From an uncultured Halieaceae bacterium (GTDB lineage Bacteria > Pseudomonadota > Gammaproteobacteria > Pseudomonadales > Halieaceae), in NCBI GenBank assembly GCA_938074045.1, contig CALJGI010000009.1, forward strand, positions 124,001 to 188,000: a DNA stretch of 64,000 nt, given 5' to 3'. A program made the translations under genes and the position numbers. Below, piece after piece: positions 19,631 through 28,728 of the stretch. Position 1 is the first letter of the stretch, and every line of letters starts with the position of its first letter. The notes below the pieces were generated by a model, which was given only the letters and a program-made list of their open reading frames with translations, was not told the origin of the DNA and did no database searches.

Positions 19631-19646
19631 TTTAACCGCTGCTTAA
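19631..19646 (+). promoter_or_regulatory. QseB/PmrA-like direct-repeat box
   Basis: TTTAACCGCTGCTTAA: two half sites TTTAA and CTTAA with an 11-bp period (N6 spacer CCGCTG). It sits just after an A/T-rich stretch (AAATATATATAAT) and about 50 bp upstream of the TonB receptor ATG. PmrA and QseB sites have this geometry. A weaker copy (TTTCA-N6-CTTAA) lies at 19575-19590, nearer the response-regulator gene. The 15-bp core TTAACCGCTGCTTAA is repeated exactly at about 45 kb. Confidence 0.6.
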
Positions 19647-19695
19647 CCAGGTAAACGTAATAGCAGCTAAGAGACGCCACTGGGGAGTCACCAGC

Positions 19696-21978
19696 ATGAA
19701 TCATTCGGCAGCAATCACTATTCTCTCCGTCAGCACTGCGCTGGCAGCATCGACCAATGTACTGGCCCAGGCTGGTGAAGGCGACTCAAGAATGCTGGAA
19801 GAGGTTTACGTCACCGCACAGAAAATCAGCGAAAGTGTGCAGGACGTGCCTATCTCAATCAGTGTTGCCACAGAGAAAGACATCAAGAATATCAATGCCT
19901 TTGAATTCTCTGATTTGCGGGAAATCACCCCGGGAGTGGCCTTCGGCGGTGGCGCTGGACTGCAAAGCGCCGCTATTCGAATCCGTGGTGTCGGCCCGGC
20001 GTTTTTTGCGCTGGGTACGCCCCCTAATGTGGCCGTCTTTGTTGATGAGGTGGCACAGTCGCAGATCGGTGCCGTTTTTTCAACGATGGTGGATATTGAG
20101 CGTATCGAGCTATTACGTGGCCCCCAGGGTACGTTATACGGCAGGAACGCACCCGGTGGGGCTTACAATATCAGCACCAAGAACCCGAACTATGACGGCT
20201 TGAACGGTTATCTGGAAAGCAGTTACAGTTTTTACGATTCACCAGATCACGCCACCCTGGACGTGCGCGGTGCCCTTAACGTTCCTATCATTGAAGACAA
20301 ACTGGCGTGGCGATTGGCGGGTGTTTTTTCTGACGCCGATGGACACGTCGACATGGCGAATCCCGAGGCGACGGATGACACAACCGGCGGCCATGACAAC
20401 CAGGCCATCAGGTCCAAATTATTGTGGACACCCTCTGACGCCCTCAGCCTGAAATGGACGGCGAACTACCAGGATCTGGAACAGAATCCCGCTGGATTCA
20501 ACTACGATGGACTGTTGCCAGGCACCGGGGGAAATTCGCCTACGCCAGAGACATACAACAAGTTCGAAGACAATCGCAATTGGGGTATCCGTCCCAGTCT
20601 GGTCACCGGTGAAATCAAGGACTCCAGTCTTCACCTGGGATGGGACACCGACAGTTTTAACCTTGATGTTATCGGTCTCTACCAGCAGTTCGATACCTTC
20701 TCCGATGAAATCCGGGCACCCTATCCAAACGGCACCGGCAAGTTTCAAATCGGCGCTGACACCGAACTGACCACCTTGGAAATTCGTATTTCCAACTCCA
20801 GTGACACACTGGACTATGTCGCAGGACTCTACTACTTCGACAGTGAATTCGACGCTTTCAATGACATCGTGGTCCAGGGTGTGGACGTCAACGGCGTGTC
20901 TTCGCTGGAACAAGATGGCTACGCGGCTTTCGTCAATCTGAATTACCACCTCGCATCAAAGTGGGATCTGGCGGTTGGCCTTCGCTATGACGATGTTGGT
21001 GATAAACTGGCTACATCAACTAAGTTTTCAGGCGTGAATGCTGTCCTTGAAGACGAACTTGATTTTGATCACGTGTCCTGGAGTTTGAAGCTACGCAACT
21101 ATATTTCCGATGATATTACCGCCTACCTGTCCGTGGACCACGCCTTCAAGGGGGGTGGATTCAATGGTCTGGTCGCGGGTGTTGCAGGCCTCAATGAAAC
21201 ATTTGGACTGGCTATACCGCCCGCCGCCGCACAGGCTGTGCTGGACAATATATCCTATGATGAAGAGACCTCTGAAGCCATCGAGCTGGGGATAAAGGGA
21301 TTGTTCCTGGACAACCGTCTGTCTGTCAGCGCTAATGTGTATTACCAGCGTTACAACGACCACCACGTCGCGCAAACCAATCAACCCATCGATGCCATCG
21401 GCCCAATCTTCGGTAGCTTTTTCCTCGCTGCTATCAACAATGCTGAGGAAGTCATCACCAAGGGGGTGGAGATGGACGCCACCTACTTGGTCGGTGACTT
21501 CTGGGATGTTGCAGTGCGCGCAGCTTATTCGGACCCGAGCGTCGAGGATTGGTCCAAACGTCTTTGCCCCACCGGTGAGAACACAACACCAACACAGCTA
21601 TACTGCCCCAAGGGTGATGGTGAGTCTCTAAATGACCTGCCCGAGTGGAACGCTAATGTACAGGTGGGCTATAGCCGCCCGCTCTCGGAGGACTGGAACA
21701 TCAACTCACGCGCCACCTGGACCTGGGCATCAGATGCAGCGAATACCAGGCTGACAAGTGAATTCTCCGAGAGCAAAAGCGAGCTAGGATTCAGTCTCGG
21801 CTTCTCCAACCCTTCATTGGGTCTGGACATCAAAGCCTGGGGCAAGAACCTGAGCAATACCGATCGCAACATTAACCCGGGCCGTCAGGCCAATGGCAGC
21901 GCCGGCCTACCTGCCGCCTGGCAGGGAAGCTTTACCCCGGGTCGTCGCTACGGCGTGACTGTTCGATACGACTTCTGA
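19696..21978 (+). CDS. TonB-dependent outer-membrane receptor
   Basis: 760 residues. A signal peptide ends near 'TNVLAQA'; the TonB box region is 'LEEVYVTAQKISESVQDVPIS'. The plug domain (about 45-160) contains 'IRIRGVG' and 'ELLRGPQGTLYGRNAPGGAYN'. A 22-strand barrel follows and ends in the aromatic terminus 'RRYGVTVRYDF', needed for outer-membrane insertion. GGGGAG precedes the ATG by about 10 nt. This FecA-like subgroup imports siderophores, oligosaccharides or other ligands in marine gammaproteobacteria and sphingomonads. It is divergent from the two-component/RND operon with the QseB-like box between them, and about 7 kb from the glycosidase cluster. Ligand unknown. Confidence 0.94.
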   Translation: MNHSAAITILSVSTALAASTNVLAQAGEGDSRMLEEVYVTAQKISESVQDVPISISVATEKDIKNINAFEFSDLREITPGVAFGGGAGLQSAAIRIRGVGPAFFALGTPPNVAVFVDEVAQSQIGAVFSTMVDIERIELLRGPQGTLYGRNAPGGAYNISTKNPNYDGLNGYLESSYSFYDSPDHATLDVRGALNVPIIEDKLAWRLAGVFSDADGHVDMANPEATDDTTGGHDNQAIRSKLLWTPSDALSLKWTANYQDLEQNPAGFNYDGLLPGTGGNSPTPETYNKFEDNRNWGIRPSLVTGEIKDSSLHLGWDTDSFNLDVIGLYQQFDTFSDEIRAPYPNGTGKFQIGADTELTTLEIRISNSSDTLDYVAGLYYFDSEFDAFNDIVVQGVDVNGVSSLEQDGYAAFVNLNYHLASKWDLAVGLRYDDVGDKLATSTKFSGVNAVLEDELDFDHVSWSLKLRNYISDDITAYLSVDHAFKGGGFNGLVAGVAGLNETFGLAIPPAAAQAVLDNISYDEETSEAIELGIKGLFLDNRLSVSANVYYQRYNDHHVAQTNQPIDAIGPIFGSFFLAAINNAEEVITKGVEMDATYLVGDFWDVAVRAAYSDPSVEDWSKRLCPTGENTTPTQLYCPKGDGESLNDLPEWNANVQVGYSRPLSEDWNINSRATWTWASDAANTRLTSEFSESKSELGFSLGFSNPSLGLDIKAWGKNLSNTDRNINPGRQANGSAGLPAAWQGSFTPGRRYGVTVRYDF

Positions 21979-22061
21979 CCGTTCTGAGTTCGAAGCGGAC
22001 AGGTGCTTACTGGCGCCCCTACCCGCTTCGCCAGGCGTACCAGCGCTATCTGACATAAGTA

Positions 22062-22096
22062 CACCACCTACAAGCTTCAATGCCTTATAGGTGGTG
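22062..22096. terminator. Hairpin between convergent genes (probable shared terminator)
   Basis: A 13-bp stem with one mismatch: CACCACCTACAAG at 22062-22074 pairs with CTTATAGGTGGTG at 22084-22096 around a 9-nt loop. It lies between the convergent TonB receptor and hsp20 genes. Neither side has a strong T-run, so it may act as a weak or factor-assisted bidirectional terminator. Confidence 0.5.
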
Positions 22097-22109
22097 AAAG
22101 ACAAGGCTA

Positions 22110-22538
22110 TTAATTGATATTGATCCGGCGCTGCGAGGGCGGTACTTCTTTGAGCTTAGGCGCGCGCACTGCAAGCACACCGTCGCTGAAATCTGCGCTT
22201 ATGTCAGCCTCGTGCACCTCGGGCCCAAGATTAAAGCTGCGCATAAACTTACCGTAGCGACGCTCCTGTCGCATTATCTTGCCCTTTTTCTTCTCCTTAT
22301 CCTCACTGCTGGCCTCCGCTTCCAGGGTCAACACACCATCAGTCAGGGTCACGTGAATATCCTCTTTCTTTACCCCCGGCAATTCAGCCGTAATTTCGTA
22401 ATGATCATCCAGATCCTGGATATCGACTCTGGGCGCGAAAAACGCCTCACTGCCCTCTCCTCCACGCACCGCCGGGGAAAAGAAATCACCGAACAGTCGG
22501 TCTGAATCAAAAAGACTACTTCTGGGTATAAGTGCCAT
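22110..22538 (-). CDS. Small heat-shock protein, Hsp20 / alpha-crystallin family
   Basis: 142 residues. A short N-terminal arm ('SLFDSDRLFGDFF') precedes the alpha-crystallin domain (about 38-130). The domain shows the hallmarks 'DDHYEITAELPGVKKEDIHVTL', 'GVLTLEAEA', 'ERRYGKFMRSFNLG' and 'SDGVLAVRAPK', and a C-terminal I-x-I-type tail ('RININ') is present for oligomer contacts. It is an ATP-independent holdase binding unfolding proteins in the cytoplasm. AGAGGAG lies about 9 nt before the ATG. A sigma-32-like promoter can be read about 45-75 bp upstream, which fits heat induction. It stands alone between a convergent TonB receptor and a divergent broken gene. Confidence 0.95.
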   Translation of the reverse strand: MALIPRSSLFDSDRLFGDFFSPAVRGGEGSEAFFAPRVDIQDLDDHYEITAELPGVKKEDIHVTLTDGVLTLEAEASSEDKEKKKGKIMRQERRYGKFMRSFNLGPEVHEADISADFSDGVLAVRAPKLKEVPPSQRRININ

Positions 22539-22582
22539 GATAAATCTCCTCTAAATATCTGCCTGTTCCGGCATTAAATCTG

Positions 22583-22610
22583 ATGTAGGGAATAAAAAGT
22601 GATAATCAAG
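22583..22610 (-). promoter_or_regulatory. Sigma-32-like heat-shock promoter of hsp20
   Basis: On the minus strand CTTGAT (22610-22605) resembles the sigma-32 -35 box CTTGAA. After 14 bp, CCCTACAT (22590-22583) resembles the -10 box CCCCATNT. Position about 45 bp upstream of the hsp20 ATG is suitable. The match is partial, and assignment rests on gene identity as well. Confidence 0.5.
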
Positions 22611-22807
22611 AGTGGCCGAAAAAGCAGATTAAGGATGCTTGATTCAGATCAAAAAAATGCGCTCAAATTGCTCAGCTCGACTACACCGACACTTTGTACC
22701 AATCAGATTCTGACGCAGTATACGTGCGCAGCCCCGGTGCAGCTTGCACCACTGTGGAGCGTGAGTCGTACCAACTAGCGCGACCCGATGGCTGTGAAAC
22801 GAAAAAT

Positions 22808-23800
22808 ATGAGAAATATCTTGCAGCAAGGATTTTCAGCTCATTCCAATTGTGTTATCGGATGCTGGCGGAGTTCTGCCCAATGGAAGCTGGTTGGTTCA
22901 CTCCAATCGCGTGGAGGTATCCATCTGCTGACTGCACTGCTGTTATCATCTGTAGCCGCTATTGCCGATGTCAGTGTCGCAGAACTGGAGCTGCGCAATC
23001 CCCCGCAAAGTGATAGCGATGGTCTTGTGGTGACGTGGATGGGCATAACCACACTCATCATTGCCGACGGCGGGACCAATCTGATTACAGAGGCTTAATT
23101 GACCCGCGTACCACTCGCGTTTCCAGCGGTGGGAATGCCTGAGATCGAGCCGAATCGTGAACTCGTCGAGCACTACATCAGAAAACTGCAGTTGGGTTCC
23201 GCTGCTGCTGTAATGGTCGTCCATTCCCATTTCGATCACACTCTTGATGCACCCACCGTGGCTGAATTGACCAGCGCAACGCTGCTCGGTTCCGAGTCTA
23301 CGGCCAACATAGGTCGCGGCCTGAAACTGCCCGAATCACTGTCTGCACTGGGTATGAACAAGACGATTGACCAGCCACTTGTTCCACCTGCGCCATTTAT
23401 TGCGTACCGGGAAGGCAAAACTTACAGCATCCCGCTTGAACATCCGCGTGGTAATCTTCTTATCCAGGGAAGCGCCGGTTTTATTCCAGGCGCTTTGCAA
23501 GGGCTAAAGGCAGATTACGTGATGCTGAGCACCGGGGGTCTCGGCGACCTCGAGGGATCTGAGCAGGAAGATTATTTTCGCAATATCGTCACCACAACCG
23601 GAGCCAAAGCTGTTTTTCCCATTCATTGGGATACCATGGTACCCCCCTGGGTGAACCGCTGGTACCCGATCAGGACTTTCAGCGTGCGATGGCCTTATGG
23701 AACGCAAGCGCTCAGAGACAAGCGTCACATATCAGATTTTACGGCTGGGGGAAGCGGTGCAACTTCCCCCTCCAGATTGAAACTGACAGCCACCCCCTAA
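22808..23800 (+). pseudogene. Metallo-beta-lactamase-fold hydrolase, interrupted by TAA
   Basis: One frame runs from an ATG at 22808 through an in-frame TAA at 23096-23098 and on to 23800. Before the stop is a hydrophobic leader and the fold start 'VTWMGITTLIIADGGTNLITEA'. Directly after the stop, in the same frame, come 'LTRVPLAFP' and the zinc motif H-S-H-F-D-H, then 'LLGSESTANIGRGL', 'GSAGFIPGAL' and 'VFPIHWD'. Intact relatives read through this position with an aromatic-rich 'DGFFxRP'-like segment. A stretch usually present after the 'STANIGRGL' region, with an ExRHxP-like segment, also seems missing. The gene is therefore broken by a nonsense codon and probably a small deletion. It overlaps the convergent next gene by 4 bp. 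Confidence 0.72.
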
Positions 23801-24417
23801 ACAAGGACAAGCTGCACCAGGGACCCCACCAACGCAAGGCCCATGGCCACTGTCACCCGGGGTGAAGCATAGAGATTCATTTGAGTTTGCGAGGGGAAAG
23901 CAAAGGTCTGTTTCATCGCGGCAATCTTGTACTTGTGAATTTCCTTGAACTCCGAACTCGCAAACGATAATTCAACACAGTCTCGCCGGGAGCGGTAACG
24001 AATTAATCCAGCCAAATGCCAGCCCGGGTTGGCGGGAGTGTTCCAGGCATCCAGGTACCCGCCCACCGCGTGGGCAGCAATCACGGGATGCCCCGCACGG
24101 CGCATTACCTTCGCCATAAACGGTTTAAAATATTCCTGAAGGACGGCATTGGCCTGCACGTTCTCACCGGTGTCGGGGTGTTTCATGGGCGAGGGATTGA
24201 ACTGCACCAGGTTTACCATGATGAATTCCTTGCCATCGTCCTCTTCAAGAAACCTTCGCATGACGGCAATGTCTTCCGCGGCTGCGTCTTCGCGTTCCTC
24301 AAGCAGACGTAAATAACCCTCAACCTCCTTCGAGGTCAAAGGCTTGTTCGGTCCGTCGTACCAGAGCCTGAACGCCAGGTACGCCAGTGCTGCTAACACC
24401 CATATTGTCACGGTCAT
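23797..24417 (-). CDS. Membrane-anchored protein with dimeric alpha-beta barrel-like core
   Basis: 206 residues. An N-terminal transmembrane helix (about 3-18) is followed by a soluble domain and a second hydrophobic helix at the C-terminus (about 188-206). The middle contains 'KEFIMVNLVQFNP' and 'DCVELSFASSEFKEIHKYKIAAMKQTFAFPS', which is the layout of DUF1330-like ferredoxin-fold barrels. I do not recognise a named family. No catalytic motif is visible. It is convergent with the broken metallo-beta-lactamase gene and divergent from pgi. It may be a small-molecule-binding membrane protein; function unassigned. Confidence 0.65.
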   Translation of the reverse strand: MTVTIWVLAALAYLAFRLWYDGPNKPLTSKEVEGYLRLLEEREDAAAEDIAVMRRFLEEDDGKEFIMVNLVQFNPSPMKHPDTGENVQANAVLQEYFKPFMAKVMRRAGHPVIAAHAVGGYLDAWNTPANPGWHLAGLIRYRSRRDCVELSFASSEFKEIHKYKIAAMKQTFAFPSQTQMNLYASPRVTVAMGLALVGSLVQLVLV

Positions 24418-24452
24418 AGCATTATATCCTCATGGTTATATATTGGCATTTA

Positions 24453-24482
24453 TTGTGTCATATCATAGCGTGGTCGTACAAT
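24453..24482 (+). promoter_or_regulatory. Candidate sigma-70 promoter upstream of pgi
   Basis: TTGTGT at 24453-24458 and TACAAT at 24477-24482 with an 18-bp spacer. The -10 matches five of six consensus positions and the -35 three of six. It lies about 155 bp upstream of the pgi ATG in the divergent intergenic. Weak support. Confidence 0.3.
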
Positions 24483-24637
24483 AAAGTGTATACGTGGGGC
24501 CCTGCTTGCCGGGGACTCTGCCTCCCCCGCAGGTGGTTATGCCACGGCTTCACTGTTTCCTGTTTTTAAAGCCGTGTATATTCAGACCGGACGCCGTTGT
24601 CACCACGCTGTACAACATCGCTTAGAAGAGGTATTAC

Positions 24638-26290
24638 ATGGCTCTGGATCAGCTAGCACAATCCAGTATCTGGAAGGCACTGAAGAAACATCAGCGGGAC
24701 ATCTCAGACCTGCAGATGCGGAACCTGTTTGCGGAAAATCCTCAGCGCTTTGATGAGTTTTCTCTGCAATGGGGTGATTTTCTGCTGGACTACTCCAAGA
24801 ATTGCATCCAGTCAGCCACCATGACGTTGCTGTTTGAGCTGGCGCGTCATGCTGAATTGGATAGTTGTCGAGACGCCATGTTCCATGGTGAAGCCATCAA
24901 CTCAACAGAGGGCCGGGCTGTGTTACACACCGCCCTGCGCAATCAATCTGGAAAGCCCGTGGTAGTCGACGGCAAAGACGTCATGCCCGACGTAAACCAC
25001 GAGCTGGATAAGATGCGGCAAATCAGCGACGATATCCGATCCGGCAGATGGCTCGGCCATACTGGCAAGCGCATTTCTGATGTGGTGAACATTGGCATCG
25101 GCGGCTCCGACCTGGGGCCGGCGATGGTGACGGGTGCGCTAAAGGCGTATCACCAACGCGACCTGAACGTGCATTTTGTCTCCAATGTCGACAGTGCGCA
25201 TTTACTGGATACGGTGGCCTCTCTGGATCCCGAGCGTGTGCTTTTCATCATCGTCTCAAAAACCTTTACCACCCAGGAGACTATGGCCAACGCCCAATCG
25301 GCCCGGCGCTGGTTGCTGCAGCATATTAACGATACCGCTGCCGTCGCAAAGCATTTCGTCGCTGTGTCCACCAACGCAAATGCTGTGCTTGAGTTTGGCA
25401 TAGCCAGAGATAATATCCTCGGCTTTTGGGATTGGGTGGGCGGACGCTACTCGCTGTGGTCTACCGTGGGCTTGCCGATTGCACTGGCCATCGGTATAGA
25501 AAACTTTGAGGGGCTACTCAGGGGTGCGTATCAGATGGATGAGCACTTCCGCACCGCGCCCCTGGAACAAAATATGCCCGTTATTCTGGCTCTGCTGGGC
25601 ATCTGGTATCGCAATTTTGTGGGTGCCAGCAGTTATGCGGTGTTGCCCTATAGCCAGCGCCTGAATCGGCTGTCTGCCTACTTGCAGCAACTGGACATGG
25701 AGAGCAATGGCAAGTCTACCCGTAAGAATGGTGAGCCGGTCGATTACGATACCGGGCCGATTATCTGGGGTGAGCCCGGCACCAATGGTCAGCACGCCTT
25801 CTACCAGTTGATTCATCAGGGGACAGAGATAATTCCCTGTGATTTTCTTATTGCCGCACAGGGAGATCAGCCGAACGATGAGCATCACGATATATTGACG
25901 GCCAATTTCATCGCCCAGACCGAGGCGCTGATGAGGGGCAAGACTGAAGCCGAGGCGCGAGCAGAACTGCTGGCGGCGGACATGGATGTTGAACAACAGG
26001 ATCAACTGGCACCCCACAAGGTGTTTCCCGGCAATAGACCCAGCAATTCCATTCTGTTTAGAAAGCTGACTCCGGAGACCCTGGGCAGCCTGATAGCCCT
26101 GTATGAACACAAGGTCTTTGTGCAGGGTGTTATCTGGAATATCAATTCCTTCGACCAGTGGGGAGTAGAACTGGGCAAACAACTGGCTGGAGTTATCCTG
26201 CCAAAGCTGAAGCAAGCGGAACCTGTTACAGGGCATGATGCGTCTACAAATGGCCTGGCAAACTGGGTCAGAGAGATGGGATCGTCTTAA
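24638..26290 (+). CDS. pgi: Glucose-6-phosphate isomerase
   Basis: 550 residues, standard length for the bacterial enzyme. It interconverts glucose 6-phosphate and fructose 6-phosphate in the cytoplasm. Family signatures are all visible: the sugar-phosphate loop '[15 protein letters not shown]', the Ser/Thr phosphate site '[10 protein letters not shown]', the catalytic Glu region '[10 protein letters not shown]', the PGI signature '[18 protein letters not shown]' and the C-terminal '[18 protein letters not shown]' with the catalytic Lys. AGAGGT lies about 8 nt before the ATG. It stands alone between a divergent DUF1330-like gene and a convergent TPR gene. It could feed sugars from the glycosidase locus into glycolysis, as in any heterotroph. 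Confidence 0.98.
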   Translation: MALDQLAQSSIWKALKKHQRDISDLQMRNLFAENPQRFDEFSLQWGDFLLDYSKNCIQSATMTLLFELARHAELDSCRDAMFHGEAINSTEGRAVLHTALRNQSGKPVVVDGKDVMPDVNHELDKMRQISDDIRSGRWLGHTGKRISDVVNIGIGGSDLGPAMVTGALKAYHQRDLNVHFVSNVDSAHLLDTVASLDPERVLFIIVSKTFTTQETMANAQSARRWLLQHINDTAAVAKHFVAVSTNANAVLEFGIARDNILGFWDWVGGRYSLWSTVGLPIALAIGIENFEGLLRGAYQMDEHFRTAPLEQNMPVILALLGIWYRNFVGASSYAVLPYSQRLNRLSAYLQQLDMESNGKSTRKNGEPVDYDTGPIIWGEPGTNGQHAFYQLIHQGTEIIPCDFLIAAQGDQPNDEHHDILTANFIAQTEALMRGKTEAEARAELLAADMDVEQQDQLAPHKVFPGNRPSNSILFRKLTPETLGSLIALYEHKVFVQGVIWNINSFDQWGVELGKQLAGVILPKLKQAEPVTGHDASTNGLANWVREMGSS

Positions 26291-26314
26291 TCTCTCCGGC
26301 CGAGAATCAAAGAT

Positions 26315-28555
26315 CTAGCCGGATGAGCGGCAGGTGTCTGAAGTCGTCTCGGTCTGGCGCAAAAGTGCTCTTTGCGCAAGCCCTCGCGCACGCAGTGAAC
26401 TGATAATCTCATTATAATCCTCCCGCTCACGCAGGGGTGCCAGATTGCTGTTGAACTCGATCCCGATGCGCCAGTAGAGTCCTCCCACAGCAGCGAATTC
26501 TCGTAACGCTTCGATAGCACGATCGTATTGTCCCAGAAACACAAAAACGTCGGCGGCGAAAACACTGCCAATGGTCTGGTTGCTGCTGATAAATTCCAGA
26601 GCTCTCATAGCCAGCTCATTAGCCCAATCTCCGTCGCCGGTAGCCCGCAGTACAGGCAGCAGGTCTATTACAGCAGACAACGTAGCCAAGTTGATGGGAG
26701 CCGTGCGGCTTTCGAACAATAGCGGGAACATGGATCTGTACAATTCTCGAATCTCCCCTGTCTTGCCCGCCGCGAGGGCCTCGTCACGCAACAGGGCCAG
26801 AGTATAAGGCCGTATGCCGACTACCATGGCGTGACTCATCATAAGGTCTTTGCTCATATGGGCAAATTCCAACGCTCGCTCCCGATCACCGGCAACCAGC
26901 CAGGCCAACATCATGAGCTCGGTTTCTCCATAACCTCCAGGATCACGGTTATACAGCCACTGAGCAACACAAAAGCCCTCCTCGTCATCCACGATATCCC
27001 AGAAAATCATGGTATTGGCCAGATGCAAATGAGGGTTTAACAGCAGCGTGAGGTTGCGCTGTTGTCCACGTCGAGTCCAGATGACCGCCTTGGATAGTTC
27101 GCCCTGCATCCAGTAACTGGCAGCGACACCGAGATATCCCAAAGGCGACTCTGGATTGTGTTCCACAGCCAGCTCGAATTGATGCCTGGCCTCATCGGGA
27201 CGACCCAGTGTCAGCAGCGCGCTACCCGCAGAGCCGGCGTAGTCGAGGCCGCCTCGCTGCTGAGCCTGCTGATGATAATTCACCGCTTCTTCCAAACGAC
27301 CCTGCGTATAGCGCAGGTTGCCAAGGCTGTAGTAGAGGTCCGCTGAGTTGGGGATCAACTCTGCCGCTCGAACAAAGGCTTCGTCGGCGGCATCCAGAGC
27401 GTCCAGCATAAAATGCAGATTCCCCAGAGCCAAATAGGCTTCACCAAGCCGCGGGTTTAATGCCAGCGCTCGTTCGACTGCCTCGAAGGACAGGCCCAGA
27501 TTCTTCTCCCGCTCCTCTCGGTTCTGAAATCCCATCTGCATATATCGTATGCCAAGATAGGCCCAACCCAGAGCAAAGTCAGGGTCCAACTCCACCGCGC
27601 GTTTGAAATGCTCGTTGGCCTCCGGCCAGTCGCCCTCGGATGCGCGTCTGCTTTTTTGACGCGCCATGAAAAACTGCTCCATCGCGGCCAGATTCGCCGG
27701 AGGCGCGGGCGCAATCTGCTCTGATTCTGCCGGCGTCAGTGTCGCCTCCAAGGCATCTATCACCGCCTTGGTCACATCCGACTGGATGGCGAATACATTT
27801 TCCACCGTCATTTCCCGGTCGTAGGTATCCGCCCAGAGGTGCTTGTCGGTCGCCGCTTCGATTAACTGAAGGTTTATCCGTATACGGTTACCGGCGCGCT
27901 GCACGCCCCCTTCCAGAATAGTCGTAACATCCAGTTCTGCGGCGATCTCCCCGATAGACTGGGTGGTATCCCGGTAGCGTTCCACTGAGGTTCTGGAGAT
28001 CACCCGATCGAAGGCCGATATCCGCGTGAGCAGCGTGAGAATGTCATCGTGCATACCGTCGACAAAGTGAGCGTCATCCGCCACAGCGCTGCGGCTGCGA
28101 AATGGAAGCACGGCGATGGAACGTATCCTGGATTCAGGTGCGTCTTCTGCGGCAGGTTGAAGCTCCGCGGGTTCTGCTGAAGCAGTCGTTTCCGGTGCGG
28201 TTTTCTCCTCCAGAAAATACTGATCAACAATCACGAAAATCAGTGCCAGGCTAAGTAGAACGATGGTCAGGTGGTTCAACTGCTGGCGCGTACTTTGACG
28301 CGAACTCGTTTCCGCTTCAGTCTCCCCTTCCCTACGCACACCGTCGGGAGTGAGCTCAAACGCCCAGGCGAAAAACAAGGCAAATGGGAACCCGATCAGA
28401 CCGATAAAAAAGACAATACTGTTCAGTGATTCCGGCAGATTAAGCGCTGGAATAGCGATGGCGGTCACCTGAATGACAAGCCAAGCCAGCGCCAGATAGG
28501 CGATGCCTACTCGGAAGACATTGCGGCGTTTTAATTCACTTATCAGTCCGGGCAC
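26315..28555 (-). CDS. Membrane TolB/FlgO-like domain protein with TPR repeats
   Basis: 746 residues from a GTG start. The N-terminus 'LISELKRRNVFRVGIAYLALAWLVIQV' is typical of this gammaproteobacterial family. Three transmembrane helices are seen (about 15-38, 47-67, 94-112), then an acidic linker, a TolB/FlgO-like nucleotide-binding-like domain (about 142-265: 'IRSIAVLPFRSRS', 'FVDGMHDDILTLLTRI', 'ILEGGVQRAGNRIRINLQL') and a long array of TPR helices from about 285 onward ('ALGWAYLGIRYMQMG', 'GEAYLALGNLHF', 'ADLYYSLGNLRY'). Relatives are often fused to adenylate-cyclase or DNA-binding heads; here there is only the membrane head. Probable scaffold for a periplasmic or signalling complex; role unknown. 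Confidence 0.82.
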   Translation of the reverse strand: MPGLISELKRRNVFRVGIAYLALAWLVIQVTAIAIPALNLPESLNSIVFFIGLIGFPFALFFAWAFELTPDGVRREGETEAETSSRQSTRQQLNHLTIVLLSLALIFVIVDQYFLEEKTAPETTASAEPAELQPAAEDAPESRIRSIAVLPFRSRSAVADDAHFVDGMHDDILTLLTRISAFDRVISRTSVERYRDTTQSIGEIAAELDVTTILEGGVQRAGNRIRINLQLIEAATDKHLWADTYDREMTVENVFAIQSDVTKAVIDALEATLTPAESEQIAPAPPANLAAMEQFFMARQKSRRASEGDWPEANEHFKRAVELDPDFALGWAYLGIRYMQMGFQNREEREKNLGLSFEAVERALALNPRLGEAYLALGNLHFMLDALDAADEAFVRAAELIPNSADLYYSLGNLRYTQGRLEEAVNYHQQAQQRGGLDYAGSAGSALLTLGRPDEARHQFELAVEHNPESPLGYLGVAASYWMQGELSKAVIWTRRGQQRNLTLLLNPHLHLANTMIFWDIVDDEEGFCVAQWLYNRDPGGYGETELMMLAWLVAGDRERALEFAHMSKDLMMSHAMVVGIRPYTLALLRDEALAAGKTGEIRELYRSMFPLLFESRTAPINLATLSAVIDLLPVLRATGDGDWANELAMRALEFISSNQTIGSVFAADVFVFLGQYDRAIEALREFAAVGGLYWRIGIEFNSNLAPLREREDYNEIISSLRARGLAQRALLRQTETTSDTCRSSG

Positions 28556-28728
28556 TGATATCCCTATGAGTGTCCATTATTATTTGCGTTACAGGATAAC
28601 AAGGTTTTGCGGCATCTGCGCGTCGGCTGAGTCAATTTCTTTACACCCTACTGCTGAGCGATGGGAATTTAACCAGCGCTGATCTATTATCAATGACTGA
28701 CACCTCAGCAATGGGACGCATCGAGTCA

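Noticed and set aside
19696-21978. TonB receptor as an obligatory part of the glycosidase locus
   Set aside because: It is about 7 kb away, separated by an unrelated two-component/RND operon with which it shares a control region; a link to glycan uptake stays possible but unsupported.
25514-26236. Long minus-strand open frame opposite pgi
   Set aside because: Antisense shadow of a well-conserved gene; no motif or ribosome site.
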